From contig UQVU01000013.1 of assembly GCA_900544475.1 (NCBI GenBank), forward strand, positions 1 to 24,070: a DNA stretch of 24,070 nt. Reading direction: 5' to 3'. The notes beneath the pieces were generated by a model that was given only the letters and a program-made list of their open reading frames with translations, did not search any database and had not been told where the DNA came from. Shown here piece by piece: positions 15,672-23,819 of the stretch; position 1 is the first letter of the stretch; each line of letters begins with the position of its first letter. This DNA is from an uncultured Butyricicoccus sp. (GTDB lineage: Bacteria; Bacillota; Clostridia; Oscillospirales; Butyricicoccaceae). The translations under genes were made by a program, and so were the position numbers.

Positions 15672-15698
15672 ATCGGCGAAACCGCGGTTTCTCGACAG
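15672..15698. repeat. Palindromic repeat family 2, copy 1
   Basis: A 14-base perfect palindrome GAAACCGCGGTTTC sits inside a longer motif directly behind the priA stop codon. Read on the minus strand, 26 bases from CTGTCG to GCCGA match the plus strand at 23896-23921 with two differences. No U-run follows on the minus strand, so it does not look like a terminator here. Confidence 0.7.
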
Positions 15699-18146
15699 CT
15701 ACAAATCCGGGTTGCTGTCCGCGAAAACGGTAACGCCCCGATTTCGGCTGTCGAGCATGAACTCGCGCAGCACGCCCGACACCAGACTGCGGAACCGTGC
15801 GTTTTCCTTCGAGCGCATGGTCAGGTGATAGCGGTACCTGCCCATGACGCGCACGACCTGCGCGGCCGCCGGGCCGAGAACGGGCGCTTTTACGTCCGCA
15901 TACTGCCCCTCCATCAGGCTGAGCAAGCGGTTTTTGAGCGCGAGCAGGCTTTTCAGCACCTGCTGCTCGACCTCGCCCGTCGCGGTCAGCACGGTAAAGC
16001 CGCAGACCGGCGGACAGCGGAGCGCCTCGCGCGTTTCCATTTCGCTCTCGTAGAATTTTTCGTAATCCTGCCGCGCCGCGGTCAGAATGACCGGGTGGGT
16101 CGGGCTGTATGTCTGAATGACCGCGCGGCCGGTGTCGAAGCGGCGTCCCGCGCGTCCGGCTACCTGCGTGATGAGGGAAAACGTGCGCTCTCTCGCACGG
16201 TAATCCTGCGCGTACAGGCTCTGGTCCGCGTCGAGCACGCCGACAAGCGTGACGTTCTCGAAATCCAGTCCCTTTGTCACCATCTGCGTGCCGAGCAGGA
16301 TGTCCGCCTCGCCCTTCGCGAAGGCGGAAAACAGCTTTTCGTGCGCGCCCTTGGCGGTCATTGTATCCGCGTCCATGCGCAGCACCCTTGCATCGGGGAA
16401 CCGCTCGCGCAGTTCCTCCTCGACCTTCTGCGTGCCGGGCGTTTCGGTGAACAGCTGGTCGCCGCCGCAGACCGGGCAGGTGCCCGTGATTTTGACCGAT
16501 GCGCCGCAGTAGTGGCACATCGCGCGGCCGGACGCCGAATGGTAGGTCAGGTTGGTCGAGCAGTTCGGACACTCGGGCACCCAGCCGCACATGGCGCAGC
16601 CGATGACCCGGCTGTTGCCGCGCCGGTTGAGAAAGAGGATGGCCTGACGCCCCCGGTCGAGCGTGTCGAGCAGCTCGTGCTCGAGGTCGGCTCCGATGAT
16701 GCCGCCCCGGCCCGCCCGTGTCTGTCCGCGCATATCCGAGATCAGCACCTCGGGCAGACCTGCGCCGAGAAAGCGCTCGGTCAGGCGGAACACCGGATAT
16801 TTTCCCTGCTGCGCCCCGTAATAGGTTTCGACCGAGGGGGTCGCCGAGCCGAGCACAAGCAGCGCGTTCGCCTGCACCGCGCGGTATTTCGCGACGTCGC
16901 GGGCGTGGTAGCGCGGATTCTGCTCGGATTTATACGCGCCGTCCTGCTCCTCGTCGATGATGATAACGCCGAGGTCGCGCACGGGCGCAAACACCGCCGA
17001 GCGCGTGCCGATAACGACCCGTGCCCTGCCGGTTTTGATTTTCTTGAAGCTGTCGTAGCGTTCGCCCGCCGACAGCGCGGAGTGCAGCACCGCGACCTCG
17101 TCGCCGAACTGGGCGGCGAACTGCCGCAGTACCTGCGGCGTCAGGCCGATTTCGGGAACGAGCACGATGGCGCTTTTTCCGGTTTCGAGCGCGTGGGCGA
17201 TGAGGCGCAGATAGACCTGCGTCTTGCCGCTGCCGGTCACGCCGAAAAGCAGCGCGGCACGCGGTTTTCCCTCGTCCATGAGTGCGGCCATGCCGTCGTA
17301 GGCCTCCTGCTGCTGCGCCGACAGCACGGGCAGCACTGCACGCGGCACATCGGAAAAGTCCGGCGCACGCATCCGCTCCTCATAGCGCGCACGCAGAATG
17401 CCCTTCTTTACCATGTCGCGCAGGGCGGCATCGCTCGCGCCCGTCATATAGGAAAGCTCCTTCTGGCTCATCCAGATACCGTCCGCGAGCGCGGAAACGA
17501 CGTCCTGCCGCGCCGCGCTCCGGCGCACGCGGTTCATCGCCTCGCCGCTTGCCATGTCGAGCGCCAGCATTTTTTCGGTCTTGTCGCCGGTTTTCTGTAT
17601 CGTGTTGCTGTGATAGGTGAGGATTCCCTCCCCGGCAAGCGCGTCGAGCGTGCGGCCCGCGCCTTTGCCGAGGCGTTCGCGGATTTCCGTGAGCGAAAGC
17701 GTCTGCCCGGCCGTATCGAACAGCCGCAGCACCTCGCCCTCCTCGCCCTCGCGCCCGTGCAGGGCATCCAGGTCGGCGTCCGATACCAGCGTGTAGGTTT
17801 CGTTGCGCTTGAACCACAGTCCGGCAGGGAGCATGGCGCGCACGCAGTCGAAATACGTGCAGTACAGCCGCTCACGCATCCACGCCGCGAGCTTCAGCTG
17901 CTCGGGCGTCAGCACCGGCTGTTCGTCGAGCGCTTCCACGACCGGCTTGAGGCGGTATTCGCCCGTGTCCTTTCGGAAGCCGAGCACCACGCCTTCTGCC
18001 CGTTTATTGCCAAAGCCGAACGGCACGAGAACACGTGTGCCGATCTGCACCTGTTCCCGCAGCTCGTCCGGCACACGGTAGGAATATAGCTTGTCGATTG
18101 CATAGGTCGCCGCGTCCAGAGCGACGGCACAGATGGTTTCCGTCAA
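15699..18146 (-). CDS. priA: Primosomal protein N' (replication restart helicase PriA)
   Basis: 3'-5' DNA helicase that recognises stalled forks and reloads the replisome. The N-terminal 3'-DNA-binding domain (about 1-105) is followed by the superfamily 2 helicase: Walker A GVTGSGKT (302-309), DEEQ (398-401) and LGSATPS. Four CxxC pairs between about residues 510 and 560 form the two zinc sites. The helicase C motif includes GTQMVTKGLDF and QVAGRAGR. 815 residues, complete. The start is TTG; AAAGG lies about 12 bases upstream, slightly far. It is the first gene after a terminator and may start the long run ending at thiN, though I see no clear promoter in the 46 bases between. Confidence 0.96.
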   Translation of the reverse strand: MTETICAVALDAATYAIDKLYSYRVPDELREQVQIGTRVLVPFGFGNKRAEGVVLGFRKDTGEYRLKPVVEALDEQPVLTPEQLKLAAWMRERLYCTYFDCVRAMLPAGLWFKRNETYTLVSDADLDALHGREGEEGEVLRLFDTAGQTLSLTEIRERLGKGAGRTLDALAGEGILTYHSNTIQKTGDKTEKMLALDMASGEAMNRVRRSAARQDVVSALADGIWMSQKELSYMTGASDAALRDMVKKGILRARYEERMRAPDFSDVPRAVLPVLSAQQQEAYDGMAALMDEGKPRAALLFGVTGSGKTQVYLRLIAHALETGKSAIVLVPEIGLTPQVLRQFAAQFGDEVAVLHSALSAGERYDSFKKIKTGRARVVIGTRSAVFAPVRDLGVIIIDEEQDGAYKSEQNPRYHARDVAKYRAVQANALLVLGSATPSVETYYGAQQGKYPVFRLTERFLGAGLPEVLISDMRGQTRAGRGGIIGADLEHELLDTLDRGRQAILFLNRRGNSRVIGCAMCGWVPECPNCSTNLTYHSASGRAMCHYCGASVKITGTCPVCGGDQLFTETPGTQKVEEELRERFPDARVLRMDADTMTAKGAHEKLFSAFAKGEADILLGTQMVTKGLDFENVTLVGVLDADQSLYAQDYRARERTFSLITQVAGRAGRRFDTGRAVIQTYSPTHPVILTAARQDYEKFYESEMETREALRCPPVCGFTVLTATGEVEQQVLKSLLALKNRLLSLMEGQYADVKAPVLGPAAAQVVRVMGRYRYHLTMRSKENARFRSLVSGVLREFMLDSRNRGVTVFADSNPDL

Positions 18147-18192
18147 GGAGCGTCACGGCCTTTCTTTCGGGTTTTTTCTGCGTATTTGCTGT

Positions 18193-18222
18193 AAAAAGGG
18201 CGGAAACAGGCTTTTCCGCCCC
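18193..18222 (-). terminator. Intrinsic terminator of coaBC
   Basis: On the minus strand GGGCGGAAA and TTTCCGCCC form a 9-pair stem (18198-18221) with a 6-base loop, followed by TTTTT (18193-18197). It starts 16 bases after the coaBC stop and separates the yicC-coaBC run from priA. Confidence 0.9.
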
Positions 18223-18237
18223 TTATATCGTTATTTT

Positions 18238-19437
18238 TTATCCGCGGCTCATGCCGAGCAGACGGTCGAGGATCACGTCCGCGAGCGCCGTCTTGCTCAT
18301 GATGCTCGGCTGCTCCCGATGCCCGTCGGCAAAGAGAAGCGTCGCGATATTGGTATCCGTGCCGAAGCCTGCGCCCTTGTCGCGCAGCGAATTGGCAACG
18401 AGCATATCGCAGTTCTTGCGGCGCAGCTTGCTCTCCGCGTTGTCGAGCAGATTCTGCGTTTCCATCGCGAAGCCGCAGAGCAGCTGACCCGGGCGCTTGC
18501 GTTCGCCGAGCGACGCCAGAATATCCGGGTTGCGGGCGAGTCGGAGGTTCAGCTCGCCGTCAGCCTTTTTGAGCTTTTCGCTTGCGGTCTCCGCCGGGCG
18601 GTAATCGCCGACAGCCGCCGCCTTGATGATGAAGTCCTGCTCATCCGCGCGGGACAGCACCGCGTCATACATATCACGCGCCGACTTGATATCCACGCGG
18701 CGGACGCCCTTCGGCGTGTCGAGCGCGGTCGGGCCGGAAACGAGCGTGACCTCCGCGCCGCGCATAGCCGCGCGTTCCGCGATGGCGTATCCCATCTTGC
18801 CGGTGGAGTGGTTGGACAGGAAGCGCACGGGGTCCATGGCCTCCTGCGTCGGGCCTGCCGTGACGAGCACGGTCTTGCCCGCAAGATCCTGCGCGGTGAG
18901 CGCCTTCTCGATGCCCCAGAGCAGCGTCGCCGTGTCGGGCAGCTTGCCGCGGCCGCTGTCGCCGCACGCCAAATGGCCTGCCGCCGGCTCGATGATGTGA
19001 AAGCCGCGTGCGCGGAGCGTTTTGAGGTTCTCCTGCGTCACCGGATTGTCATACATGCCGGTATTCATGGCCGGTGCGATAACGACCGGCGCCTTGGTCG
19101 CGAGGAGCGTGGTCGAAACCATGTCGTCCGCGATGCCGTGCGCGGCCTTCGCGATGATGTTCGCGGTCGCGGGGGCAATCACGAACACATCCGCCGCCTT
19201 CGCGAGCGAAATGTGCTCGACCTCCCACGGGAAATTGCGGTCGAAGGTGTCAACGACCGTGCGGTTGCACGAGAGCGTTTCGAACGTCACGGGCGAGATG
19301 AACTGCGTGGCGGACTCGGTCATGAGCACGCGCACCTCTGCGCCGTTCTGGTGCAGCTTGCTCGTGAGGTCGGCCGCCTTATACGCCGCGATGCCGCCCG
19401 TTACGCACAGAACAACGGTTTTTCCTGCAAAGCGCAT
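18238..19437 (-). CDS. coaBC: Bifunctional coenzyme A biosynthesis protein CoaBC
   Basis: Couples 4'-phosphopantothenate to cysteine using CTP, then decarboxylates the product to 4'-phosphopantetheine. The N-terminal flavin domain (CoaC) has catalytic His75 (EHISLAKAAD), the substrate-binding PAMNTGMYDNP (122-132) and Cys158 in ACGDSGRG. The CoaB domain starts near residue 185 with VLVTAGPTQEAMDPVRFLSN, followed by STGKMG and AAAVGDYRP. 399 residues, complete. Its ATG is three bases after the rpoZ stop, and the ribosome site GGAGGA lies in the rpoZ coding end, as commonly seen in Firmicutes. Confidence 0.96.
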   Translation of the reverse strand: MRFAGKTVVLCVTGGIAAYKAADLTSKLHQNGAEVRVLMTESATQFISPVTFETLSCNRTVVDTFDRNFPWEVEHISLAKAADVFVIAPATANIIAKAAHGIADDMVSTTLLATKAPVVIAPAMNTGMYDNPVTQENLKTLRARGFHIIEPAAGHLACGDSGRGKLPDTATLLWGIEKALTAQDLAGKTVLVTAGPTQEAMDPVRFLSNHSTGKMGYAIAERAAMRGAEVTLVSGPTALDTPKGVRRVDIKSARDMYDAVLSRADEQDFIIKAAAVGDYRPAETASEKLKKADGELNLRLARNPDILASLGERKRPGQLLCGFAMETQNLLDNAESKLRRKNCDMLVANSLRDKGAGFGTDTNIATLLFADGHREQPSIMSKTALADVILDRLLGMSRG

Positions 19438-19440
19438 CGC

Positions 19441-19851
19441 TTAGCGGTCCTCCTCCGGAATATCGCCGTCATCCAGCTCCTCGTCGTCGAAATCGTCCAT
19501 GCGGCGGCGGGAAGCGGTATCGTCCTCGTCCTCGTCGTGCTCTTCGTCGTCCTCGCGCTCGATGTCCTCGTTTTCGTCCTCGTCGAGGTCGATGGAGTCG
19601 TCAACGTCTACCATAGCGGCAGCGATTGCGTTGTTTGCGGTCTTGACCGGCTCTACGCGCGGGCCCGGACGATAAACGATCTCGCCGGCTGCGATTTCGT
19701 CGAGCGCGAGCTTTACCGCCTTTTCCTCAAGCGGCTCGCCCTTGGCTTCTGCCTCATCGGCAATGTCGCGTGCGCGCTGTGCGGCCAGATTGACCAGCAG
19801 ATAGCGGTTGCCTACTCGTTTCATCAGTTCCTGCATCGAAGGGTTCAGCAT
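19441..19851 (-). CDS. rpoZ: RNA polymerase omega subunit with acidic tail
   Basis: Small subunit that stabilises the beta' subunit. The omega fold covers about residues 1-72: NRYLLVNLAAQRARDIA, then LALDEIAAGEIVY. The remaining tail (82-136) is strikingly acidic: 34 of 55 residues are Asp or Glu, interrupted by one RRR. With 136 residues it is about twice the core length. The ATG has AAGGAG 11 bases upstream. Position between gmk and coaBC matches Bacillus. The tail is encoded by GAC/GAG-rich DNA that resembles a slippage-prone repeat. Its function is unknown. Confidence 0.92.
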   Translation of the reverse strand: MLNPSMQELMKRVGNRYLLVNLAAQRARDIADEAEAKGEPLEEKAVKLALDEIAAGEIVYRPGPRVEPVKTANNAIAAAMVDVDDSIDLDEDENEDIEREDDEEHDEDEDDTASRRRMDDFDDEELDDGDIPEEDR

Positions 19852-19895
19852 TGTAATCAGATCTCCTTATATTACCCAGTGTATAATTTATAATG

Positions 19896-20453
19896 TTATC
19901 GGCGGGAGGCGAGAATTCCCTTGATCTCGTCCACCGCGCGGTCTACCGTATCGTTTACGACCACGTAGTCGAATTTGTCCTGCTGCGCGAGCTCGCCCTT
20001 TGCGGTTTCGAGGCGCTTCTGCACCTTGGCTTCGTCCTCGGTGCCGCGTCCGCGCAGACGGGCGGCCAGCTCCTCGAAGGACGGCGGCGCGATGAATACC
20101 AGCACCGCATCCGGACGCTTTTGCTTTATCTGCATCGCGCCCTGCACCTCGATTTCGAGAATGACGTCAAAGCCCTCTTCGAGCTTTTCGTTTACCGGCG
20201 CTTCGAGCGTGCCGTAGTAGTTGCCGACATACTGCGCGTGCTCCAGAAACGCGCCCTGCGCGATTTTGTTCTCGAAATCCGACTTTTCAAGAAAATAGTA
20301 GTGCACGCCGTCCTGTTCGCCCGGGCGGGGTGCGCGTGTCGTTGCGGAAATCGAGAAAAACAGCCTGTCGTCCTCCTTGACCAGACGGCCCAGAACCGTG
20401 CCCTTGCCTGCGCCGGACGGGCCGGTGAAAACATACAGTGTTCCCTTACGCAT
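19896..20453 (-). CDS. gmk: Guanylate kinase
   Basis: Phosphorylates GMP to GDP with ATP, linking purine synthesis to GTP and (p)ppGpp pools. The P-loop GPSGAGKGT is at residues 11-19. [19 protein letters not shown] and the GNYYGT segment form the GMP site. 185 residues. The open frame continues upstream to 20498, but the ATG at 20453 has AAGGAG 9 bases before it and yields the normal family N-terminus. It overlaps the end of remA by 8 bases (ATGCGTAA), indicating coupled translation. Confidence 0.96.
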   Translation of the reverse strand: MRKGTLYVFTGPSGAGKGTVLGRLVKEDDRLFFSISATTRAPRPGEQDGVHYYFLEKSDFENKIAQGAFLEHAQYVGNYYGTLEAPVNEKLEEGFDVILEIEVQGAMQIKQKRPDAVLVFIAPPSFEELAARLRGRGTEDEAKVQKRLETAKGELAQQDKFDYVVVNDTVDRAVDEIKGILASRR

Positions 20454-20709
20454 CCTCTGTTGCTCCTTCCTCGGTGTCACCGGCGAAACGCGCGGCAACG
20501 GTTTCGGGCTGAAGTGCGCTCAGCACCACGTGGTCGCTGTCCATGATGAGCACCGCGCGAGTCCGCCGGCCGTAGGTGCCGTCGATGATCATGCCCCGGT
20601 CGCGTGCCTCCTGCACGGTTCGCTTGACCGGCGCGGAATCCGGACTGACGATCGCGATAAGGCGCGACGCCGCCACCATGTTGCCGAAGCCGATATTGAT
20701 GAGTTTCAC
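20446..20709 (-). CDS. remA: RemA family regulator (DUF370)
   Basis: 87-residue DNA-binding protein. In Bacillus subtilis RemA activates biofilm matrix and osmoprotection genes and forms ring-like oligomers. The sequence shows the family opening [27 protein letters not shown] and the middle [24 protein letters not shown]. The last 15 residues are acidic and variable. The start is GTG with AGGGGG 9 bases upstream. Its neighbours yicC and gmk match Bacillus. Targets in this organism are unknown. Confidence 0.93.
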   Translation of the reverse strand: MKLINIGFGNMVAASRLIAIVSPDSAPVKRTVQEARDRGMIIDGTYGRRTRAVLIMDSDHVVLSALQPETVAARFAGDTEEGATEDA

Positions 20710-20736
20710 TTCGGTCTGCCCCCTTTTTCTCTGCCC

Positions 20737-20755
20737 TGCCGCCTTTTTCGCGGCA
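20737..20755 (-). other. Small hairpin between yicC and remA
   Basis: TGCCGC and GCGGCA pair around CTTTTTC (plus strand). No U-run follows the stem on the minus strand. It lies in the 54-base yicC-remA gap and might affect processing of the shared message. Confidence 0.4.
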
Positions 20756-20763
20756 AAGCGCCT

Positions 20764-21639
20764 TTATTCGATATTCTGAATCTGTTCGCGGATCTTTTCG
20801 ATCTCGCTCTTGATGTTTACAACGGTCTGCGCCATCGACACATCGTTCGCCTTGGAGCCGATGGTGTTCGCCTCGCGGTTCATTTCCTGCACGAGGAAAT
20901 CGAGCTTGCGGCCGACCGGCTTTTCTTCGTTCAGCATGCCGTCGAGCTGCTGAAGATGGCTGCGCAGACGGACGGTTTCCTCGTCCACCGCGGTCTTGTC
21001 CGCGTAGATGGCCGCCTCGGTCACGATGCGGGTTTCGTCCACGTCCGTGCCCTCCAGCACCTCGCGCATACGCGCAAGCAGCTTTTCGCGGTACTCCGCC
21101 ACGCGCTCGGGCGAGCGCTTTTCGACCTCGGTCACGAGCGTTTCGATGACGGCGGCGCGGCTGCGGACGTCCTCGGCGAGCTTTTCGCCCTCGCGCTCGC
21201 GCATCTGGTCGAAGCCGTCGCACGCCTCGGAAAAGACGGTCAGTACGTCCTGCGTCAGCTCGTCCGCGTCCTGCTCGATGCGCTCGGAACCGAGAACATC
21301 CGGCATTTTTGCGAGGCTCATGACGGTCACATCGTCGCGCAGACCGTACTTTTCGGACAGCTCACGCAGCGCCGTGAGATAGCGCTCGGCGAGCGCGTGA
21401 TTGACGGTCACGGAAAGGTCGCCGCCCTCGTCGGTTTCGACGCTGACGTAGATTTCGGTCTTGCCGCGTGCGATGCGGGCCGCCGCCGCCTTTTTCACCG
21501 CGTCGTCCAGAAAGCCGAACTGGCGCGGCGCTTTTACCGTGCAGTCGAGATAGCGGTGATTGACGGCACGCAGCTCTACGGTAACGGTGCGACCGTGAAG
21601 CACCTGTCTTGCGCGACCGTATCCGGTCATACTCTTCAT
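20764..21639 (-). CDS. yicC: YicC/YloC family endoribonuclease
   Basis: 291 residues, with the family opening MKSMTGYGRAR and AVNHRYLD and the closing block GSKANDVSMAQTVVNIKSEIEKIREQIQNIE. The middle is helical and charged, probably coiled-coil (about 150-230). E. coli YicC has been described as an endoribonuclease acting on some small RNAs; the Bacillus homologue is YloC. The ATG has GGGGGAAG about 8 bases upstream. It is the first gene of the Bacillus-like block yicC-remA-gmk-rpoZ-coaBC and follows the membrane protein gene after 55 bases containing a possible promoter. Confidence 0.94.
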   Translation of the reverse strand: MKSMTGYGRARQVLHGRTVTVELRAVNHRYLDCTVKAPRQFGFLDDAVKKAAAARIARGKTEIYVSVETDEGGDLSVTVNHALAERYLTALRELSEKYGLRDDVTVMSLAKMPDVLGSERIEQDADELTQDVLTVFSEACDGFDQMREREGEKLAEDVRSRAAVIETLVTEVEKRSPERVAEYREKLLARMREVLEGTDVDETRIVTEAAIYADKTAVDEETVRLRSHLQQLDGMLNEEKPVGRKLDFLVQEMNREANTIGSKANDVSMAQTVVNIKSEIEKIREQIQNIE

Positions 21640-21668
21640 TTTACTGCTTCCCCCTCAGAAAATTCATA

Positions 21669-21698
21669 TATATCGCACCTCGTGTGCGGAAAAGTCAA
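21669..21698 (-). promoter_or_regulatory. Possible promoter of the yicC-coaBC run
   Basis: TTGACT (21693-21698) on the minus strand overlaps the stop codon of the preceding membrane protein gene. GATATA (21669-21674) follows after 18 bases. The -35 box is good and the -10 box moderate. A short inverted repeat GCAC/GTGC lies in the spacer. Confidence 0.5.
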
Positions 21699-22201
21699 AG
21701 CTTTGGCAGGTATCGCCGCAGAAAGCGGATAAACTGCGTCAGCACGACGTCGAACGCGATAAATCCGACGTTCACCGCCGCCCAGAACACCGCAAGCGCC
21801 GCAAAACCCGGCACCTGTATCATCGGAAAGATACCCTTCGAAACCAGCGTTCCCGTGACGGCGAACACGAGGTTCACGCAGCCGAGCTTGAGCGGCATCT
21901 GCACCATCGGGCGGGTGCGGTTTTCGATGAGGAACTTGACAATGGGATAGAGTCCCGTCGCCATGATGTAGGCCGCCGCGATGCTCTTTCGCGGCACCAG
22001 TATGACGGAAAGCGCACTCACCGCCGCGTAGACGGTCACGGAACCCTTGACTGTGCGGCTGCGCAGCAGCGGCAGCGCGGTCACGATGCCGGCCGAAATG
22101 CAGAGCGCGGGCGCCGCCTGCGGAATGAGAGCTGCAATATACAGCAGCACCACGGCAAACCCCGCGAGCAGTCCGCCGCGCGCAATTTCCCGCGTGTTCA
22201 T
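21695..22201 (-). CDS. Uncharacterised multi-pass membrane protein
   Basis: 168 residues, with four to five hydrophobic segments (about 9-28, 32-47, 52-68, 104-122, 132-155) and a basic C-terminal end (RFLRRYLP). A recognisable stretch is PRKSIAAAYIMATGLYPIVKFLIENR (split here: PRKSIAAAY, about 70-78, and GLYPIVKFLIE, about 83-93). I recall similar proteins in Clostridia as unnamed conserved membrane proteins, with a general look of small-molecule transporter S-components, but no function is supported. Its ATG is one base after the J-protein stop and AGGAGG lies in that gene's end, so the two are coupled. Confidence 0.85.
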   Translation of the reverse strand: MNTREIARGGLLAGFAVVLLYIAALIPQAAPALCISAGIVTALPLLRSRTVKGSVTVYAAVSALSVILVPRKSIAAAYIMATGLYPIVKFLIENRTRPMVQMPLKLGCVNLVFAVTGTLVSKGIFPMIQVPGFAALAVFWAAVNVGFIAFDVVLTQFIRFLRRYLPKL

Positions 22202-22202
22202 A

Positions 22203-22841
22203 TCAGCAGCCGCCTCCTGCGCAGCAGCCGTTCAGGCAGCTGCTGCAGCAGCAGTTGCAGATGGCCAGCTGAATGCAGTAGTCGCACATGCTCATTTCCT
22301 GCATCGGACGATAGCCGCCGTAGCCGCCGGTCATGTTGAGGTTGTTGAGCGCGGTGCGGTATTCCGCGTTCGTCGGGTCAAGCTCACACGCCCTGACGTA
22401 GGAGCGCTGCGCCTCGTCGTACCAGCCCTTGTGGGCATAGACCGTGCCGGTCAGAAAGAACCACTCGGCGTCGCGTCCCGCCGCCTGACGCAGCAGGCTT
22501 TCCGCCATGTTGAGGTTGCCCTGATTGATGGCCTGGCGCACCTGCGCATAGAGCGCGGCGTTCGCGCCGGTATAGGTCCGCTGCTGGCCGTAATTCTGGC
22601 CATAGGTCTGACCGCCGTAGGACTGGCCGCCGGTCTGTCCGGCGCTGCCCTTGTTCGAGCGCTGGCTCATGATCATGTCATAAGCCTCGTTTATCTCCTT
22701 CATGCGGGCTTCCGCCAGGTCGGCCAGCGGGTTATTGACATAGTTGTCCGGATGATACTTGCGCGCAAGCTCACGATAGGCGCGTTTTACATCGTCATCA
22801 CTCGTCTGCGGCGTTACACCGAGTACCTTATAGGGATCCAT
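22203..22841 (-). CDS. J-domain protein with TPR region and cysteine-rich tail
   Basis: 212 residues. The N-terminal J domain (1-60) begins MDPYKVLGVTPQTSDDDVKRA and has the Hsp70-activating HPD at 30-32. A Gly/Gln/Tyr/Ser linker (64-92) follows, then two TPR-like helical pairs (about 94-170). The last 27 residues hold ten cysteines (186, 189, 195, 197-199, 202, 206, 207, 212), suggesting metal or iron-sulfur binding or membrane-proximal acylation. It lacks the zinc fingers and client-binding domain of true DnaJ. I start at the ATG at 22841: AGGGG is close upstream and the J domain begins at once, whereas the longer frame adds 56 unrelated residues. It overlaps the DUF5685 gene by 14 bases. 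Confidence 0.92.
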   Translation of the reverse strand: MDPYKVLGVTPQTSDDDVKRAYRELARKYHPDNYVNNPLADLAEARMKEINEAYDMIMSQRSNKGSAGQTGGQSYGGQTYGQNYGQQRTYTGANAALYAQVRQAINQGNLNMAESLLRQAAGRDAEWFFLTGTVYAHKGWYDEAQRSYVRACELDPTNAEYRTALNNLNMTGGYGGYRPMQEMSMCDYCIQLAICNCCCSSCLNGCCAGGGC

Positions 22842-23712
22842 GTTTTCCCCTGCCTCCGTTCGGTTGGTATGTTCCGTCGAGCACCTGCCGCGTGACGGCC
22901 GGCATACCAAGAAAAATGATATTGCGGATGATCTCCGCATCGCGCTGAGCGTCCAGAAGGTCGAAAGCCGTGCATACATCGGCGAGCGACCGTTCCAGCG
23001 TGCGCTCAAGCGGCTGCTTTATCTGCGTCATATCAGGCTCGTCCAGTCCGTAGCGCAGCGCCACGGGGTTGTAGCTTCCCGATTTCATGTCGTCTTTGAG
23101 GTCCTGCACCGCATCGAGCAGATAAAGCCATCTGCCGGTGTGATAGAACATCTGCCGGAGCACACGCTCGCGCGTGTCGCCGGTGTGCGGCACGACCGCC
23201 GCCGTCATGCGGGCGGAAGCGTCCGCCGCGCGGTCCATCGAGGTGCATTTTTCGCTCTCGCACTCGTGAAGATCGTCGAGCGCTTCGCGAAGTGCGCTGT
23301 CGGCCTCAGGCAGACGTGCCCGCGCCTTTTCGTAGCCGCGCCGTCCGAGGCGGCACAGCAGGGCGGCGAGAAGCCGCTTTGCACCCTTTTCGTCCTCGAG
23401 GTTGTCGCGGAATTTATGATAGCTCAGCAGAACGCTCGCGTCCGCCGCAAGCGCCAGTGCGTCATCCGGTGCGGCGCACGCCCGTTTTGTGAGCGGATGC
23501 GCGTCGCAGCGCCGCCGTTCCGCCGGGGGAACCGACACCTCGCCGCTGCCGACGACCAGCGCGTAAAAGGTCATGTCGTAGCTGAGAAACATTGTATAGA
23601 ACCGGCCGTACCGTGCGCGGATGGCGTGGCACAGACCGCAGTACACCTGCTGAAACCGGTCGGCCTCTTTCACCTTCAGCTCAGACTTCACCGGTCGGAT
23701 AAAGCCAAACAT
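22828..23712 (-). CDS. DUF5685 family protein
   Basis: 294-residue, mainly helical soluble protein of unknown function, recognised by its opening MFGFIRPVKSELKVKE and YCGLCHAIRARYGR. Cysteines C25, C28, C69 and C79 with His72 look like a metal site. Two acidic motifs, DNLEDE (103-108) and LLDAVQDLKDD (198-208), recall the paired aspartate motifs of class I isoprenoid synthases; this is my inference. The ATG at 23712 has AAAGGG 7 bases upstream. An in-frame ATG at 23778 would add 22 residues without family similarity. It is the first gene after a strong promoter and overlaps the J-protein gene. Confidence 0.9.
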   Translation of the reverse strand: MFGFIRPVKSELKVKEADRFQQVYCGLCHAIRARYGRFYTMFLSYDMTFYALVVGSGEVSVPPAERRRCDAHPLTKRACAAPDDALALAADASVLLSYHKFRDNLEDEKGAKRLLAALLCRLGRRGYEKARARLPEADSALREALDDLHECESEKCTSMDRAADASARMTAAVVPHTGDTRERVLRQMFYHTGRWLYLLDAVQDLKDDMKSGSYNPVALRYGLDEPDMTQIKQPLERTLERSLADVCTAFDLLDAQRDAEIIRNIIFLGMPAVTRQVLDGTYQPNGGRGKHGSL

Positions 23713-23728
23713 TGCATAACCCTTTCGA

Positions 23729-23763
23729 GCCGCCTGTCGGGCGGCAGTATTTGCGCAGCGCAA
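23729..23763 (-). promoter_or_regulatory. Two hairpins in the DUF5685 leader
   Basis: GCCGCC (23729-23734) pairs with GGCGGC (23740-23745), and TTGCG pairs with CGCAA (23751-23763) in the roughly 100-base untranslated leader. The proximal hairpin ends just before the ribosome site (23720-23725). The arrangement allows translational control but does not match a riboswitch I know. Confidence 0.5.
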
Positions 23764-23819
23764 GCCACAATTTTCCATGTGTATTTCACGAAAAATCCTG
23801 CTCCCTGCGTTATCAATTT

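Noticed and set aside
15645..18089. Open plus-strand frame of 814 codons opposite priA
   Set aside because: Same reasoning: a shadow of the codon bias of priA, whose helicase and zinc motifs are intact.
22842..23009. 56-residue N-terminal extension of the J-protein
   Set aside because: The J domain begins exactly at the inner ATG with a ribosome site. The extension overlaps DUF5685 deeply and has no similarity to the family.
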